Positions 8,565-18,089 of a DNA stretch of 64,000 nucleotides are shown here, one piece after another (within the stretch, counting starts at the first letter, position 1; the number at the start of each line of letters is the position of its first letter). The translations under genes were made by a program, and so were the position numbers. The stretch is taken from NCBI GenBank assembly GCA_016789405.1, contig JAEUPQ010000019.1:1-64000 (forward strand), in the 5' to 3' direction. The notes under the pieces are model-generated. The model did not search any database. It worked only from the letters and a program-made list of their open reading frames with translations, and was not told where the DNA came from. This stretch comes from Lysobacteraceae bacterium (GTDB taxonomy: Bacteria; Pseudomonadota; Gammaproteobacteria; Xanthomonadales; Xanthomonadaceae).

Positions 8565-11237
8565 TCAGCGACGCTCGGGCGCCGTGTCGGCCGATGCGGC
8601 CGGCTTCGGCGCCTCGGGCAGCTTGCGCGCGTCGCCACGGGCCACGGTGCGCGCCGCACGACCGCTGGCGCGATCCGTATCGAGCGTGCTGCCGCGTGCG
8701 ACGTAGGTCGAATAGGTCAGGAACGACGTCTCGTCACGCGTGAGCCATTCGCGCAGAGTGGGATCGATCGACTGCGGTTGTTCTTCGCTTGCGGCGGCAT
8801 CGACGAGCAACGCGCCCACGTCGTCGACGCGCAGGCCCGTCGTCGCATCCGGACGCACGAACAGCTGCGACAGCGTCTGCCGTTCGCCCAGGCGGATCAT
8901 GCGCGCCAGATCGTCGTCGACGACGGTCGGCGACAGCGGCGCGCCTTCCTCGACGCGGCGACCGACGACGCGGATGGTGGCCATCAGCGGCGGCAACGCA
9001 TCGCCGCCATCGACACCGCCTCGAACCACGAACATCGGTTGTTCGACGCCGATCGCGGCCAGCCCTGCCCCGCCCTGCTCTGCCAGCGTGCGGCGACCGA
9101 GGATCGAGCGCGCGAGATCGTAGGCGATGCGCGTGCGCCGCTCGTCGTGGCGGCAGTGGTACCAGGACTTGCTGATCGTGGCCCAGGCCAGGCCGGTTTC
9201 CGGATGCGTGCGACCGAATACCCGCAGGCTGCTGACCAGCGATTCGGCGGCGATGCGGTGCGCGTCGTCCTTGCAGCCGTTGCGCACGAGGGTCGCCGAC
9301 AGCAGGCGGCGCACGTGGTTGCGCATCGCCGGGCCATGGCCATCGAGATGGGACAGCGCGCGGCGCAGGTCGCGCTCGGCGGCATCGACGCGGCGCAGGC
9401 GGAAATAGGTTTCACCGCGCAATGCGAGCAATTCGGCCAGTGCCTGCGAGCCTTCCTCGTCCAAGTCGGTGGCGTCGGAAACAGCACGATTGAGGATCGC
9501 GACCGCGTCCTCGCTGTCGCCCTGCTCCCAGCGCGCACGCGCAAGCTGACCGCGCAGTTCGAGGCGCAGCAATGCGGTTTCGACACCGGGCTCGGCCACG
9601 CGCGCGGCATCCAGGCCGGCCTGCGCCATCCGCTCGGCACGCGGCGCATCGCCACGCAGGTTGTACAGGTGCGCCTGCACGGCATCGGCGCGCGCGTCCT
9701 GCAGGGCGCTGCCGCCACCGAGCGCCTTCGACTCGGCAAGCAGGCGACGCACGCGAGTATCGTCGCCGCGCACCAGGTAGGCGCGCGCCAGCGACGACAA
9801 CCCGCGCGCGAGCAGTCGCGGGTTGTCTGCACCGGAGGCGATGCGCAGTTGGCGTTCGGCGTTCTCGAGCAGCGCGTTGGAATCGAACGGCTCGCCATCG
9901 AGCGACGACAGCGTGGCCGCACCCAGCGATTTCTCGAACAGGCCGTTGAGGATTTCGGCGTTTCGCGCTTCGACGCTCACCCGGTGCTGCTGGTACAGCG
10001 CGATGGCGCCACCGGCGGTGGATGCAACAAGCAGCATCGCGGCCGCGGCCGAGGCAAACCCGTTCCGGCGCACGAAACGCGAGGTGCGGTAGAGCAGCCC
10101 GCCGTTGCGCGCGACCACGGGACGGCGTTCGAGCCACGCCTGCAGATCGGCGCGAAGGTCGGCCGCCGATGCGTAGCGCTCGTACGGCGCCCCGCGCACG
10201 CAGCGCAGCGCGATCGCATCGAGATCGCCGTGCATCGCGCGCGACAGCGCCTGCGCGCCGTTGGCGCCGCGCGTACGGGCGCCCAGCAGGTCGACATGCA
10301 GCGACAGTTGAGAGGGGGCGCGGGCGTCGATGTCATCCGGCGGCGCACCCGCCACGCCCGGCGGACGCGGCCAGCCGTCGCAGAGCAGGCGATACAGCAC
10401 CACGCCGAGTGCATAGACATCGATCGCCACGCTCGGCGATGCACCATTGAAGACTTCTGGCGCGGCATAGCCGGCGCTGACGCCGATCCGCGAAAAACCG
10501 CCATCGCCCTGCGGCGACAGCATCGCCGACAGGCCGAAATCGAGCAGCTTCACGCGACCGTCGTCGGTCACCAGCAGGTTCGACGGCTTGATGTCCTGGT
10601 GCAGGATGCCGTGGGCATGCGCATAGCTGATGGCATCGCAGGCTTCGACCAGCAGCTTCACGCGCGTGCGCAGATCGGCCTGGTGCACGTCGCACCACTG
10701 GTCGATGGGCAGGCCGTTCACGCGCTGCATCGCGAGCCAGGGCTGGCCGTCCTCGCTGATGCCGGCATCGAACAGGCTGACGATCGCCGGATGTTCCAGT
10801 TTCGCCAGGTGGCTGCGCTCCTTGCCGAAGGCCTGGAGCAGCGTCGGCGATGCCAGTTCGGAGCGGATCGTCTTGAGCGCGGCTTCGCGTTCGTACAGGC
10901 CATCGGCACGATGCGCGGCGTAGATCACGCCCATGCCGCCGAGGCCGATGATGCCGTCGATGCTCCAGGCACCGAGGCGCGTACCGTCGGACCAGATGGC
11001 GCGGCGCTCGCCGGTCTCGGCATCGCGGCCACGCTCGGCATACCAGCGCAGCGGGGACTCGAAGGAATAGGTCTGCTCGTCGGCGGCCAGCAGCGACATC
11101 AGTTCGACGCAGGCCTCGGGGTCGCGCACCTGCAGTTCGGCCAGCGCCGTGGACAACTCCGCGCGCGACAACTCGGCGTAGTGGTCGAACAGCGTCAACG
11201 CCCGGGCGGTGGGATCGATGGCGTCTTGCGGCGTCAT
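8565..11237 (-). CDS. Membrane-anchored Ser/Thr protein kinase with TPR-like C-terminal region
   Basis: 890 residues from ATG 11237. Kinase domain ~90-370: GLGGMG loop (98-103), ATP-anchoring Lys122, catalytic HQDIKPSN (213-220), DFG (233-235) and YAAPEVF. HRD is HQD, so this is a non-RD kinase; the catalytic Asp215 and Asn220 remain. One transmembrane helix follows (~394-416), then about 470 residues of Ala/Leu/Arg-rich helices resembling degenerate TPRs, predicted outside the cytoplasm if the kinase is inside. This is the Hanks-type layout of many PknB-like sensors. The ECF sigma gene lies 188 bases upstream on the same strand, suggesting that it is regulator or substrate of this kinase. 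Confidence 0.9.
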   Translation of the reverse strand: MTPQDAIDPTARALTLFDHYAELSRAELSTALAELQVRDPEACVELMSLLAADEQTYSFESPLRWYAERGRDAETGERRAIWSDGTRLGAWSIDGIIGLGGMGVIYAAHRADGLYEREAALKTIRSELASPTLLQAFGKERSHLAKLEHPAIVSLFDAGISEDGQPWLAMQRVNGLPIDQWCDVHQADLRTRVKLLVEACDAISYAHAHGILHQDIKPSNLLVTDDGRVKLLDFGLSAMLSPQGDGGFSRIGVSAGYAAPEVFNGASPSVAIDVYALGVVLYRLLCDGWPRPPGVAGAPPDDIDARAPSQLSLHVDLLGARTRGANGAQALSRAMHGDLDAIALRCVRGAPYERYASAADLRADLQAWLERRPVVARNGGLLYRTSRFVRRNGFASAAAAMLLVASTAGGAIALYQQHRVSVEARNAEILNGLFEKSLGAATLSSLDGEPFDSNALLENAERQLRIASGADNPRLLARGLSSLARAYLVRGDDTRVRRLLAESKALGGGSALQDARADAVQAHLYNLRGDAPRAERMAQAGLDAARVAEPGVETALLRLELRGQLARARWEQGDSEDAVAILNRAVSDATDLDEEGSQALAELLALRGETYFRLRRVDAAERDLRRALSHLDGHGPAMRNHVRRLLSATLVRNGCKDDAHRIAAESLVSSLRVFGRTHPETGLAWATISKSWYHCRHDERRTRIAYDLARSILGRRTLAEQGGAGLAAIGVEQPMFVVRGGVDGGDALPPLMATIRVVGRRVEEGAPLSPTVVDDDLARMIRLGERQTLSQLFVRPDATTGLRVDDVGALLVDAAASEEQPQSIDPTLREWLTRDETSFLTYSTYVARGSTLDTDRASGRAARTVARGDARKLPEAPKPAASADTAPERR

Positions 11238-11425
11238 GTCGGCAGGTCTTCGCGATGGTCCGCGGAGGAACGATGGACGCGGCTCGGGCCGAGCCCTTGC
11301 CGCACGGAGGTCCGTATACCATGCCGCAAAACTGCTAACCAAACCAGCCGGAAACGAGCCGGATTGATGCTGCACCGCAACATCGATCCGCGTCGCAGCC
11401 GCCTGGACCGCAGTGTCGCCGGAGC

Positions 11426-12106
11426 TCAGTCGTCGCTTGCGCCGAGCAGGCCGGGCGTGCGGTCGCCGAGTTGCGTCAGCAGGAAGGCGCGCGCCTTGCG
11501 CCAGTCGCGTCGCACCGTGCGATCGGTGATGCCCAAGGCTTCCGCGATCTCAAGTTCGTCCAGGCCGCCGAAGTAGCGCATCTCGACGAGCTGCCCGAGG
11601 CGCGCGTCGATCCCGGACAGCCGCGTCAGGGCTGCATCCAGCGCGATCATTTCTTCCAGCACGAAGTCGTCGCCGGCATCGATGCCTTCGTCCAGCGGCA
11701 CGTCGGACTGTCCCTGTCCGCGCTTGGCGGCCATGCCCTTGCGGACTTCGTCCATCAGCACGTAGCGCATCGCACGCGCGACGAGTGCGATGTAGTGCTT
11801 GCGGCTTTCGACGTCGACCTGGGCGCCGACCAGGCGCAGCCAGCCTTCGCTGACGAGCGAGGTGGCCGAAATCTGCCCGAAGGTGCGCTGGCGGATCTGC
11901 GAGCGCGCGATGCGATGCAGGTCGTCGTACAGCAGCGAGTAGACGCGATCCCATGCGGCTCCCTGCCCGGATCGCGCGTCGGCGATCAGGCGGGTGACCG
12001 ACTCCGGCGAATCGAGCGGAGACAGCTCGATGCGCGCGTCGTCGTCGGACGCGTCCATGGTCGGGTCATCCCCGCGTATGCCTTGACTGACAGCCGTGTT
12101 GTTCAT
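11426..12106 (-). CDS. ECF-type sigma factor, Ser/Thr-kinase-linked (ECF43/TIGR02999-like)
   Basis: 226 residues from ATG 12106, with AGGAGGAAGG upstream. Region 2 runs from RVYSLLYDDLHRIAR through ATSLVSEGWLRLV and RAMRYVLMDEVRK; region 4 is the C-terminal helix-turn-helix (YFGGLDELEIAEALGITDRTVRRDWRKARAFL). In most ECF factors the position occupied here by A-T82-S83-L-V-S-E is acidic (D-A-E-D-L-V-Q-E) and contacts the RNA polymerase beta-prime clamp. The missing acids and neighbouring kinase gene match ECF43 factors, which are switched on when a kinase phosphorylates a threonine in this segment. No anti-sigma gene is nearby. An in-frame ATG 16 codons downstream is an alternative start. Confidence 0.88.
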   Translation of the reverse strand: MNNTAVSQGIRGDDPTMDASDDDARIELSPLDSPESVTRLIADARSGQGAAWDRVYSLLYDDLHRIARSQIRQRTFGQISATSLVSEGWLRLVGAQVDVESRKHYIALVARAMRYVLMDEVRKGMAAKRGQGQSDVPLDEGIDAGDDFVLEEMIALDAALTRLSGIDARLGQLVEMRYFGGLDELEIAEALGITDRTVRRDWRKARAFLLTQLGDRTPGLLGASDD

Positions 12107-12377
12107 GTCCGGAAACCTTCCTCCTGCGCGAATGGGACCGTGCCGACGATCGATTCCGCAACCCCGGGGGAACATCAGACACCGCAACGCGGCAGCACGA
12201 CGATACCGCATCCTGCGTGGATCGCGCACAGCGCGTGCGCCCTCCGACCGCCGCCGGTCAGCGCCGCCCTTGCGGACCATGCGCCGTGGCCGGGAGACGT
12301 GACTTCCGGGCCTGACGCGCCAGCGATCGTCGCGCCTAGAGTCTGGCGACTGCGCCATCCGGCGCCGGAGGACGTCC

Positions 12378-13091
12378 ATGTTGACTCGACTGTTGCTCAT
12401 GGCCGGCCTTGCCGGCCTGTCCTTCACCGTGTGCGCGGCCGACGCCCCGGTCGACGCGGACACCCTGATCGCGAAGAACCTCGAAGCGCGCGGTGGCGCC
12501 GACAAGCTGCGTGCCATCCGCAGCATGCGCGCGACCGGCAAGATGCGTTTCGGCGGCGGTATCGAAGCCGACGTGATGATGGTCGCCGTCGCCCCGGACA
12601 AGGTGCGATTCGAGCTTTCGTTGCAGGGCCTGACCGCGGTGAACGCGTGGAACGGCAAGGAGGCCTGGGCCATCCAGCCGTTCCAGGGCCGCCGCGACCC
12701 CCAGAAGACGAGCGAGGACGATGCCAAGGGCCTGATGATCGCGGCCGACATCGGCGGACCGCTGCTCGACTGGAAGGCCAAGGGCAGCAAGGTCGAGTAC
12801 CTCGGCACCGAGGACATCGACGGCACCGACGCGCACAAGATCCGCGTGACGTTCAAGAACGGCGACAGCCGCGTCGTCTTCCTCGACCCCGACCACTTCC
12901 TCGAGATCCGCGTCGAGGACCACCAGTTCGTGCGCGGCCAGGAGCAGGTGACCAGCACCGACATCGGTGAGTACGTGAAGGTCGACGGCGTGTATTTCCC
13001 GTTCGAGCAGTCTCCGATGCAGATCGACGCGATCGAGCTGGACAAGCCGGTCGATGCCGCGATCTTCGATTTCCCCGCGACCAAGTCCTGA
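12378..13091 (+). CDS. Exported LolA/LolB-like outer-membrane lipoprotein-sorting domain protein
   Basis: 237 residues with a signal peptide (MLTRLLLMAGLAGLSFTVCA-ADA). The mature part opens with DADTLIAKNLEARGGADKLRAIRSMRATGKMRF, the signature of exported proteins annotated as outer-membrane lipoprotein-sorting or DUF4292-like beta-sheet proteins; EAWAIQPFQG and the VEYLGTEDIDGTDAHKIRV segment fit the half-barrel fold. A GGAGG site precedes the ATG. It ends 13 bases before the BNR-repeat gene and is almost certainly co-transcribed with it. Specific ligand unknown. The pair is divergent from the sigma/kinase genes, separated by 271 bases. Confidence 0.75.
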   Translation: MLTRLLLMAGLAGLSFTVCAADAPVDADTLIAKNLEARGGADKLRAIRSMRATGKMRFGGGIEADVMMVAVAPDKVRFELSLQGLTAVNAWNGKEAWAIQPFQGRRDPQKTSEDDAKGLMIAADIGGPLLDWKAKGSKVEYLGTEDIDGTDAHKIRVTFKNGDSRVVFLDPDHFLEIRVEDHQFVRGQEQVTSTDIGEYVKVDGVYFPFEQSPMQIDAIELDKPVDAAIFDFPATKS

Positions 13092-13104
13092 GCCGGAGAC
13101 CACC

Positions 13105-16100
13105 ATGCACCTTTCCATGAACGTCCTGGCGCTGGCGATCGGCGCCACCCTGTGCTCCGGCACCGCCTTCGCGCAGGCGAGCGACGCCGCCGCGCATCCC
13201 GACCAGGGCGTGGTGTCCGGCATGGGCATCCGCAACATCGGTTCGGCCGCGATGAGCGGTCGCGTCTCCGCGCTCGCAGCCGCGCGTCGCAAGGACGGCG
13301 CGCTCGTCATCTACGTCGGCGCTGCCAGCGGCGGCGTGTGGAAGTCCACCGACGGCGGCACCACCTTCCGTCCGAAATTCGACAAGCAGCCCGTGCAGTC
13401 GATCGGCGCGCTCGCACTGAATCCCGGCAACCTGGACGACATCTGGGTCGGCACCGGCGAAGCATGGACGCGCAACTCGGTCTCGATCGGCAACGGCGTG
13501 TATCGCTCCACCGACGGCGGCGAAAGCTGGAAGCACCTGGGCTTGCCGAATTCCGAGCGCATCGTGCGCATCGAGGTCGACCCGCGCAACAGCGAGACCG
13601 CGCTGGTCTGCGTGACCGGCAAGCTGTGGAGCGATTCGACCGAGCGCGGCGTGTACCGCACCACCGACGGCGGCAAGTCGTGGACGCAGGTGCTCAAGGG
13701 CGGCAATCCGTCGACCGGCTGCGGCAACATGAGCATCGATGCGAAGAACCCCGACGTGGTGTTCGCCTCGCTGTGGGATTTCCGCCGCAAGGGCTGGACG
13801 TTCCGCTCCGGCGGCGAAGGCCCGGATGCGCCCTCGGGCAGCGGCCTGTACCGCTCGGCCGATGGCGGCCGCACCTGGAAGGAAGTCACCGGCGGCGGCC
13901 TGCCCGCGAAGCCCTACGGTCGCGTCGGCGTGGCCGTGGCGCCGTCGGACTCGAACATCGTCTATGCCGTGGTCGAAGGCGTGAAGAGCGCGCTGTACCG
14001 CTCCGCCGATGGCGGTCGCACCTGGGAACGTCGCGACGACAGCCAGATGATGGTCTGGCGCCCGTTCTACTTCTCGCACCTGGTGGTCGACCCGAGCAAT
14101 CCCGACCGTCTGTTCAAGCCGAACCTGCAGCTGATCCAGAGCAACGACGGGGGCAAGACCTTCTCCAACGCCGGCGGTGGCGCGCACGGCGACTTCCACG
14201 ATGTGTGGATCGACCCGAAGGACCCGCAGCACGTGATCGCCGGCGACGACGGCGGCCTGTGGTTCTCGAAGGACGGCGCAAATCGCTGGTGGAAGGCGAA
14301 CAACCTGCCGATCTCGCAGTTCTACCACGTCAGCGTCGACGACAAGGATCCGTACCAGGTCTACGGCGGCCTGCAGGACAACAGCAGTTGGGTTGGCGAT
14401 TCCTCGTATCCCGGCGGCGTGACCAACTCGCGCTGGGAGAACCTCTACGGCGGCGACGGCTTCTGGGTGTTCTCTGATCCGGTCGACCCGAACTTCGCCT
14501 ACGCGGAATTCCAGGGCGGCAACCTGGCGCGCATCGACCGGCGCACGCTCGCCACGCGCGACATCCAGCCGCGTGCCGGCGACGGCGAGAAGCTGCGATG
14601 GAACTGGAACACGCCGCTGCACCTGTCGCCCAACGAGAAGGGCACGCTCTACATGGGCGCGCAATTCCTGTTCCGCACGCGCAACCAGGGACAGACCTGG
14701 GATCGCATCTCGCCGGACCTCACCACCAACGACCCGAAGAAGCAGCAGCAGGAACTGTCCGGCGGCATCACCGTCGACAACTCTTCCGCTGAAATGCACA
14801 CCACGATCTACACGATCAGCGAGTCGCCGAAGGACGGCAAGGTGATCTGGGTGGGGACCGACGACGGCAACGTGCAGGTCACCCGCGACGGCGGCACGTC
14901 GTGGAGGAATGTCACCGCGAACGCGAAGGTGCCGGTGAATTCGTGGGTGTCCTACATCGATGCCAGCCGCCACGCGGCCGGCACGGCCTACGTCGCCTTC
15001 GATCGCCACACGTTCGGCGAGATGGGCCCGATGCTCTACAAGACCACGGACTACGGCGCGACCTGGTCCCCGCTTGCGACGCCGAAGGACCCGAAGGGCA
15101 TCCGCGGCTATGCGCACGTGCTGCGCGAGGACCCGGTGCGCCCCGGCCTGCTGTATGCGGGCACCGAGATGGGCCTGTGGGTCTCGCTCGACGACGGCGC
15201 GCACTGGGCGCAGTTCAAGGGCGGCGACTTCCCGGCCGTGGCGGTTCGCGACATCGTGGTGCAGCCGCGCGACCACGACCTGGTGCTCGCCACCCATGGC
15301 CGCGGCATCTGGATCATCGACGACCTCACCGCGCTGCGTTCGCTTGACGCGCAGACGCTGGCGAAGGATGCGACGTTCCTGCCCGGCCGCGCGCAGCAGC
15401 AGCGCTACAACACCTTCGGCGGCTGGCCTGAAGGCGATGCCAGCTACGCGGGTGCGAACGCGCCGAACGGCGTGGTCATCACCTACTTCCAGAAGACGCG
15501 CCACCTGTTCGGCAAGCTCAAGCTGGAAGTGATCGGCCCCGATGGCAAGGTCATCGAGACCCTGCCGGCGAGCAAGCGTCGCGGCATCAACCGCGTGGTG
15601 TGGTCGATGAACGTCAAGCCGCCGGTCGTGCCGCCCGCGGCGTCGGTCGCCGGCAACAGCCTGCAGGGCCCGCGCGTGCCACCGGGCACCTACACCGTGC
15701 GCATGACCAAGGGCGAGCAGGTCTACGAACAGAAGATCGATGTCGGCCTGGACCGTCGCGCACCGTTCAGCGTCGCCGATCGCAAGGCCAACTTCGACGC
15801 CACGATGAAGGTCCACGCGATGTTCGGCCGGATGAGCACGCTGGTGGCGAAGATCCAGGCCGTGCGTGGCGGTGCGGACGGAACGGCAGCCAAGCTGCCG
15901 CAGGACGACGCGCTGCGCGCGCAGCTCGCATCGCTCTCGGCCCGTGCCGATGCCCTGCGCAAGGAGATCGTCGCGACCAAGGAAGGCGGCGCGATCACCG
16001 GCGAGGAACGCCTGCGCGAACACATGGACGCGCTGTACGGCGGCCTGATCGGCTACGAGGGCAAGCCGGCCGATACGCTGGTCGCCTACACCGGCGTGCT

Positions 16101-16305
16101 CGACCGGCGCCTGGCGAAGCTCGAAGAGGATTTCCGCGCATTGCAGGACGGCGACCTGGCGAAGGCCAACGCCGCGCTGAAGGCCAAGGGCCTGCCGGAG
16201 ATCGCGCTGCCGGCACAGGCGCCGCTGGCCTGGCAGGCATCCGGCGTGCCCGAAGGCCTCGCCGCGAAGGGACAGCGCAAGGGCACCGGCAAGCCACGCC
16301 GCTGA
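13105..16305 (+). CDS. Exported BNR/WD40-like beta-propeller protein (VPS10/sialidase-repeat type)
   Basis: 1066 residues. ATG 13105 follows GGAG and begins a signal peptide ending TAFAQ. Residues ~30-720 contain many Asp-box/BNR repeats of the S-x-D-x-G-x-T-W type: KSTDGGTTF, RSTDGGESW, RTTDGGKSW, RSADGGRTW (twice), SNDGGKTF, TRDGGTSW, KTTDYGATW. These form two stacked beta-propellers as in VPS10/sortilin and xyloglucanase-like proteins. The last ~250 residues carry an Ig-like strand region and a helical tail. No glycosidase catalytic residues are evident, so the common label 'glycosyl hydrolase' is not supported; a secreted binding protein is more likely. Co-operonic with the LolA-like gene. 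Confidence 0.85.
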   Translation: MHLSMNVLALAIGATLCSGTAFAQASDAAAHPDQGVVSGMGIRNIGSAAMSGRVSALAAARRKDGALVIYVGAASGGVWKSTDGGTTFRPKFDKQPVQSIGALALNPGNLDDIWVGTGEAWTRNSVSIGNGVYRSTDGGESWKHLGLPNSERIVRIEVDPRNSETALVCVTGKLWSDSTERGVYRTTDGGKSWTQVLKGGNPSTGCGNMSIDAKNPDVVFASLWDFRRKGWTFRSGGEGPDAPSGSGLYRSADGGRTWKEVTGGGLPAKPYGRVGVAVAPSDSNIVYAVVEGVKSALYRSADGGRTWERRDDSQMMVWRPFYFSHLVVDPSNPDRLFKPNLQLIQSNDGGKTFSNAGGGAHGDFHDVWIDPKDPQHVIAGDDGGLWFSKDGANRWWKANNLPISQFYHVSVDDKDPYQVYGGLQDNSSWVGDSSYPGGVTNSRWENLYGGDGFWVFSDPVDPNFAYAEFQGGNLARIDRRTLATRDIQPRAGDGEKLRWNWNTPLHLSPNEKGTLYMGAQFLFRTRNQGQTWDRISPDLTTNDPKKQQQELSGGITVDNSSAEMHTTIYTISESPKDGKVIWVGTDDGNVQVTRDGGTSWRNVTANAKVPVNSWVSYIDASRHAAGTAYVAFDRHTFGEMGPMLYKTTDYGATWSPLATPKDPKGIRGYAHVLREDPVRPGLLYAGTEMGLWVSLDDGAHWAQFKGGDFPAVAVRDIVVQPRDHDLVLATHGRGIWIIDDLTALRSLDAQTLAKDATFLPGRAQQQRYNTFGGWPEGDASYAGANAPNGVVITYFQKTRHLFGKLKLEVIGPDGKVIETLPASKRRGINRVVWSMNVKPPVVPPAASVAGNSLQGPRVPPGTYTVRMTKGEQVYEQKIDVGLDRRAPFSVADRKANFDATMKVHAMFGRMSTLVAKIQAVRGGADGTAAKLPQDDALRAQLASLSARADALRKEIVATKEGGAITGEERLREHMDALYGGLIGYEGKPADTLVAYTGVLDRRLAKLEEDFRALQDGDLAKANAALKAKGLPEIALPAQAPLAWQASGVPEGLAAKGQRKGTGKPRR

Positions 16306-16324
16306 CCACGCGAGTGCCGGACAC

Positions 16325-16355
16325 GAAGAGCGCCCTCCCGGGCGCTCTTCTGTTT
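16325..16355 (+). terminator. Rho-independent terminator after the BNR-repeat gene
   Basis: Perfect 11-bp stem (325-335 with 340-350 in the 16 kb block, loop TCCC) followed by TGTTT. It ends the LolA-like/BNR operon and also lies between that operon and the convergent EAL gene. Confidence 0.85.
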
Positions 16356-16425
16356 CCGGGCAACTGCGCATGGACCTGCGCTCCTCCGTGCCACCGCCCG
16401 GCAGCACTGGAAGCAACAGGAAAGT

Positions 16426-17799
16426 TCAGCCCGGCGACGGCTGCGTCGATGCAGCGTCGACACCGAGCGAAGCGGCGACATCCTTCCAGTGCACCGGCCT
16501 CGCCAGGTGATAGCCCTGTGCGTACTCGATGCCCAGCCTGCTCAGCGTCCGCAATTCGCTTTCCGTCTCCACGCCTTCGACCACGATCGTCGCATTCGTG
16601 CTCGAAGCGAAGGCGCGGATCGCGGAAACCAACGTCTGTCGACGCTTGTCGCCGTCGATGCCGTGCGTGAGCGAGATGTCGAGCTTGATGACGTCCGGAT
16701 CGAGATGGAGGATGTGGCGCAGCGAGGCGAACCCCGCGCCCGCGTCGTCGATCGCCACCAGCACGCCCTTCTCGCGCAGCGTATCCAGTCGTTCTCGGAG
16801 CCTGCGGTAGTCGTTGACCGTGGTGTGCTCGGTGATCTCCACCATCAGCCGCGCCGTGTCGTAACGCGACAGCAGCGTGTCGAACACGGGGGAAACGAGC
16901 GTTTCCGGCGACACATTGATCGACAGCCGGTACGGATGCGGCAGCGCGTCGAGCCTCGACAGGGCCAGTGCCGCAGCTTCCAGTTCCAGCTCGATCCCGA
17001 GCCCGACTTCCGCTGCGCGCGCGAACCACGCATCGGTCGCCATCGTCGAGCCCGGGAAGCGCGCCAGCGCTTCGTAGGCGAACACCCGGCGATTCTCCAA
17101 TGCCGCGATCGGCTGGAACACCATTTCGATCGCATGGTCGTGGATCAGCGCATGGATCGCTTCGATGCTGTCCTCGCGCCGACGCGCCTCGCTGAGATCG
17201 GCTTCGACGCGATGGTTGTAGTTGGTGAGCAGGTCGGAATACTGGATCGCATGGCCCAGGATCGCGCCAGCCAGCGCGGCCATCATCGCCAGGCTGCGTA
17301 CGTCGCGCTCCCGGTAGGCGAACGGGAACGGCGACAGCACCTTGAGCACGCCGAACGGCCTCCCCTCGTGCAACAGCGGCGCGACCAGCATCGAGCGCAG
17401 CCCCACGCGGCGACAGGCTTCGAGGTTGACGCGTTCGTCGTGTTCGGCATCGTCGCAGCGCAGCACGCGGTTCTCCGCGATGCAGCGCCCGGACAGGCTC
17501 GCATCCAGCTTCAGTCGCAGCCCGACCTGGCTGCTCGCGCTGCCGCTGGCCGCCCAGTACACGGAATCGGTGCCGTCGACGATCTCGATCGCAGCGCCCG
17601 TGGAGCGCGTGAGCTCCTGGGCGCGGGAAATCACGGCTTCGATGACGCGATTGGGATCATGCGCAAGGGTGGCGATTTCGTTCTGCGCCGCGATGATCCT
17701 GGTGTACAGGTCCTCGCCCTCGGCAGCCGCATGCACCGCGGCCGTCCCCTGCACGTCCGTGTCCCCTTCACAGGCTTGCTGTCGGAATTCCCTGGCCAT
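16426..17799 (-). CDS. GAF-EAL cyclic-di-GMP phosphodiesterase
   Basis: 457 residues from ATG 17799; an alternative ATG ten codons upstream (17829) is possible and neither has a strong ribosome-binding site. Residues ~45-185 form a GAF sensor domain; ~215-455 form an EAL domain. Catalytic signatures are present: YEALARF (Glu243), INVSPETL, VEITEHT, DDAGAGFAS (DDFGTG variant keeping both acids), IKLD, VVEGVET and AQGYHLARP. All metal-binding acids and the Lys are retained, so it probably hydrolyses c-di-GMP to pGpG under GAF-ligand control. No GGDEF domain. Soluble, no membrane segments. The 290 bases upstream show nothing further I can name. Confidence 0.9.
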   Translation of the reverse strand: MAREFRQQACEGDTDVQGTAAVHAAAEGEDLYTRIIAAQNEIATLAHDPNRVIEAVISRAQELTRSTGAAIEIVDGTDSVYWAASGSASSQVGLRLKLDASLSGRCIAENRVLRCDDAEHDERVNLEACRRVGLRSMLVAPLLHEGRPFGVLKVLSPFPFAYRERDVRSLAMMAALAGAILGHAIQYSDLLTNYNHRVEADLSEARRREDSIEAIHALIHDHAIEMVFQPIAALENRRVFAYEALARFPGSTMATDAWFARAAEVGLGIELELEAAALALSRLDALPHPYRLSINVSPETLVSPVFDTLLSRYDTARLMVEITEHTTVNDYRRLRERLDTLREKGVLVAIDDAGAGFASLRHILHLDPDVIKLDISLTHGIDGDKRRQTLVSAIRAFASSTNATIVVEGVETESELRTLSRLGIEYAQGYHLARPVHWKDVAASLGVDAASTQPSPG

Positions 17800-18089
17800 G
17801 TCGCACCCACTCGTCCGATGATCACGCATGAGTGTCGCGCTTGCACGCTGGGACCACTCATACGCCCTGCCCGCAGGCCCGTCAAGCGACGCCAGCGCGC
17901 TGGCGCGACATCGCGAGGCGGCGTCAATGACAACGGCCTGCATGATCGATACGGCATTGAATCGGGCCTCCAACCTGTGGAAGGCAACAAGCCCTTGCCT
18001 GAACCTGGCGCCATCCCGGGCCTTCGCACTGGCCGCCTGCACGCCCCGCACGGCATGATCGGGACTCCCCCAATGACAAGGACCCCGGC

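Noticed and set aside
13105-16305. Glycosyl hydrolase or sialidase
   Set aside because: Asp-boxes alone show the propeller fold; the arginine triad and nucleophile of sialidases are not visible.
12853-16416. A 1187-codon open frame antisense to the BNR-repeat gene
   Set aside because: Composition is that of a shadow frame; the plus strand has a signal peptide and repeated Asp-boxes.
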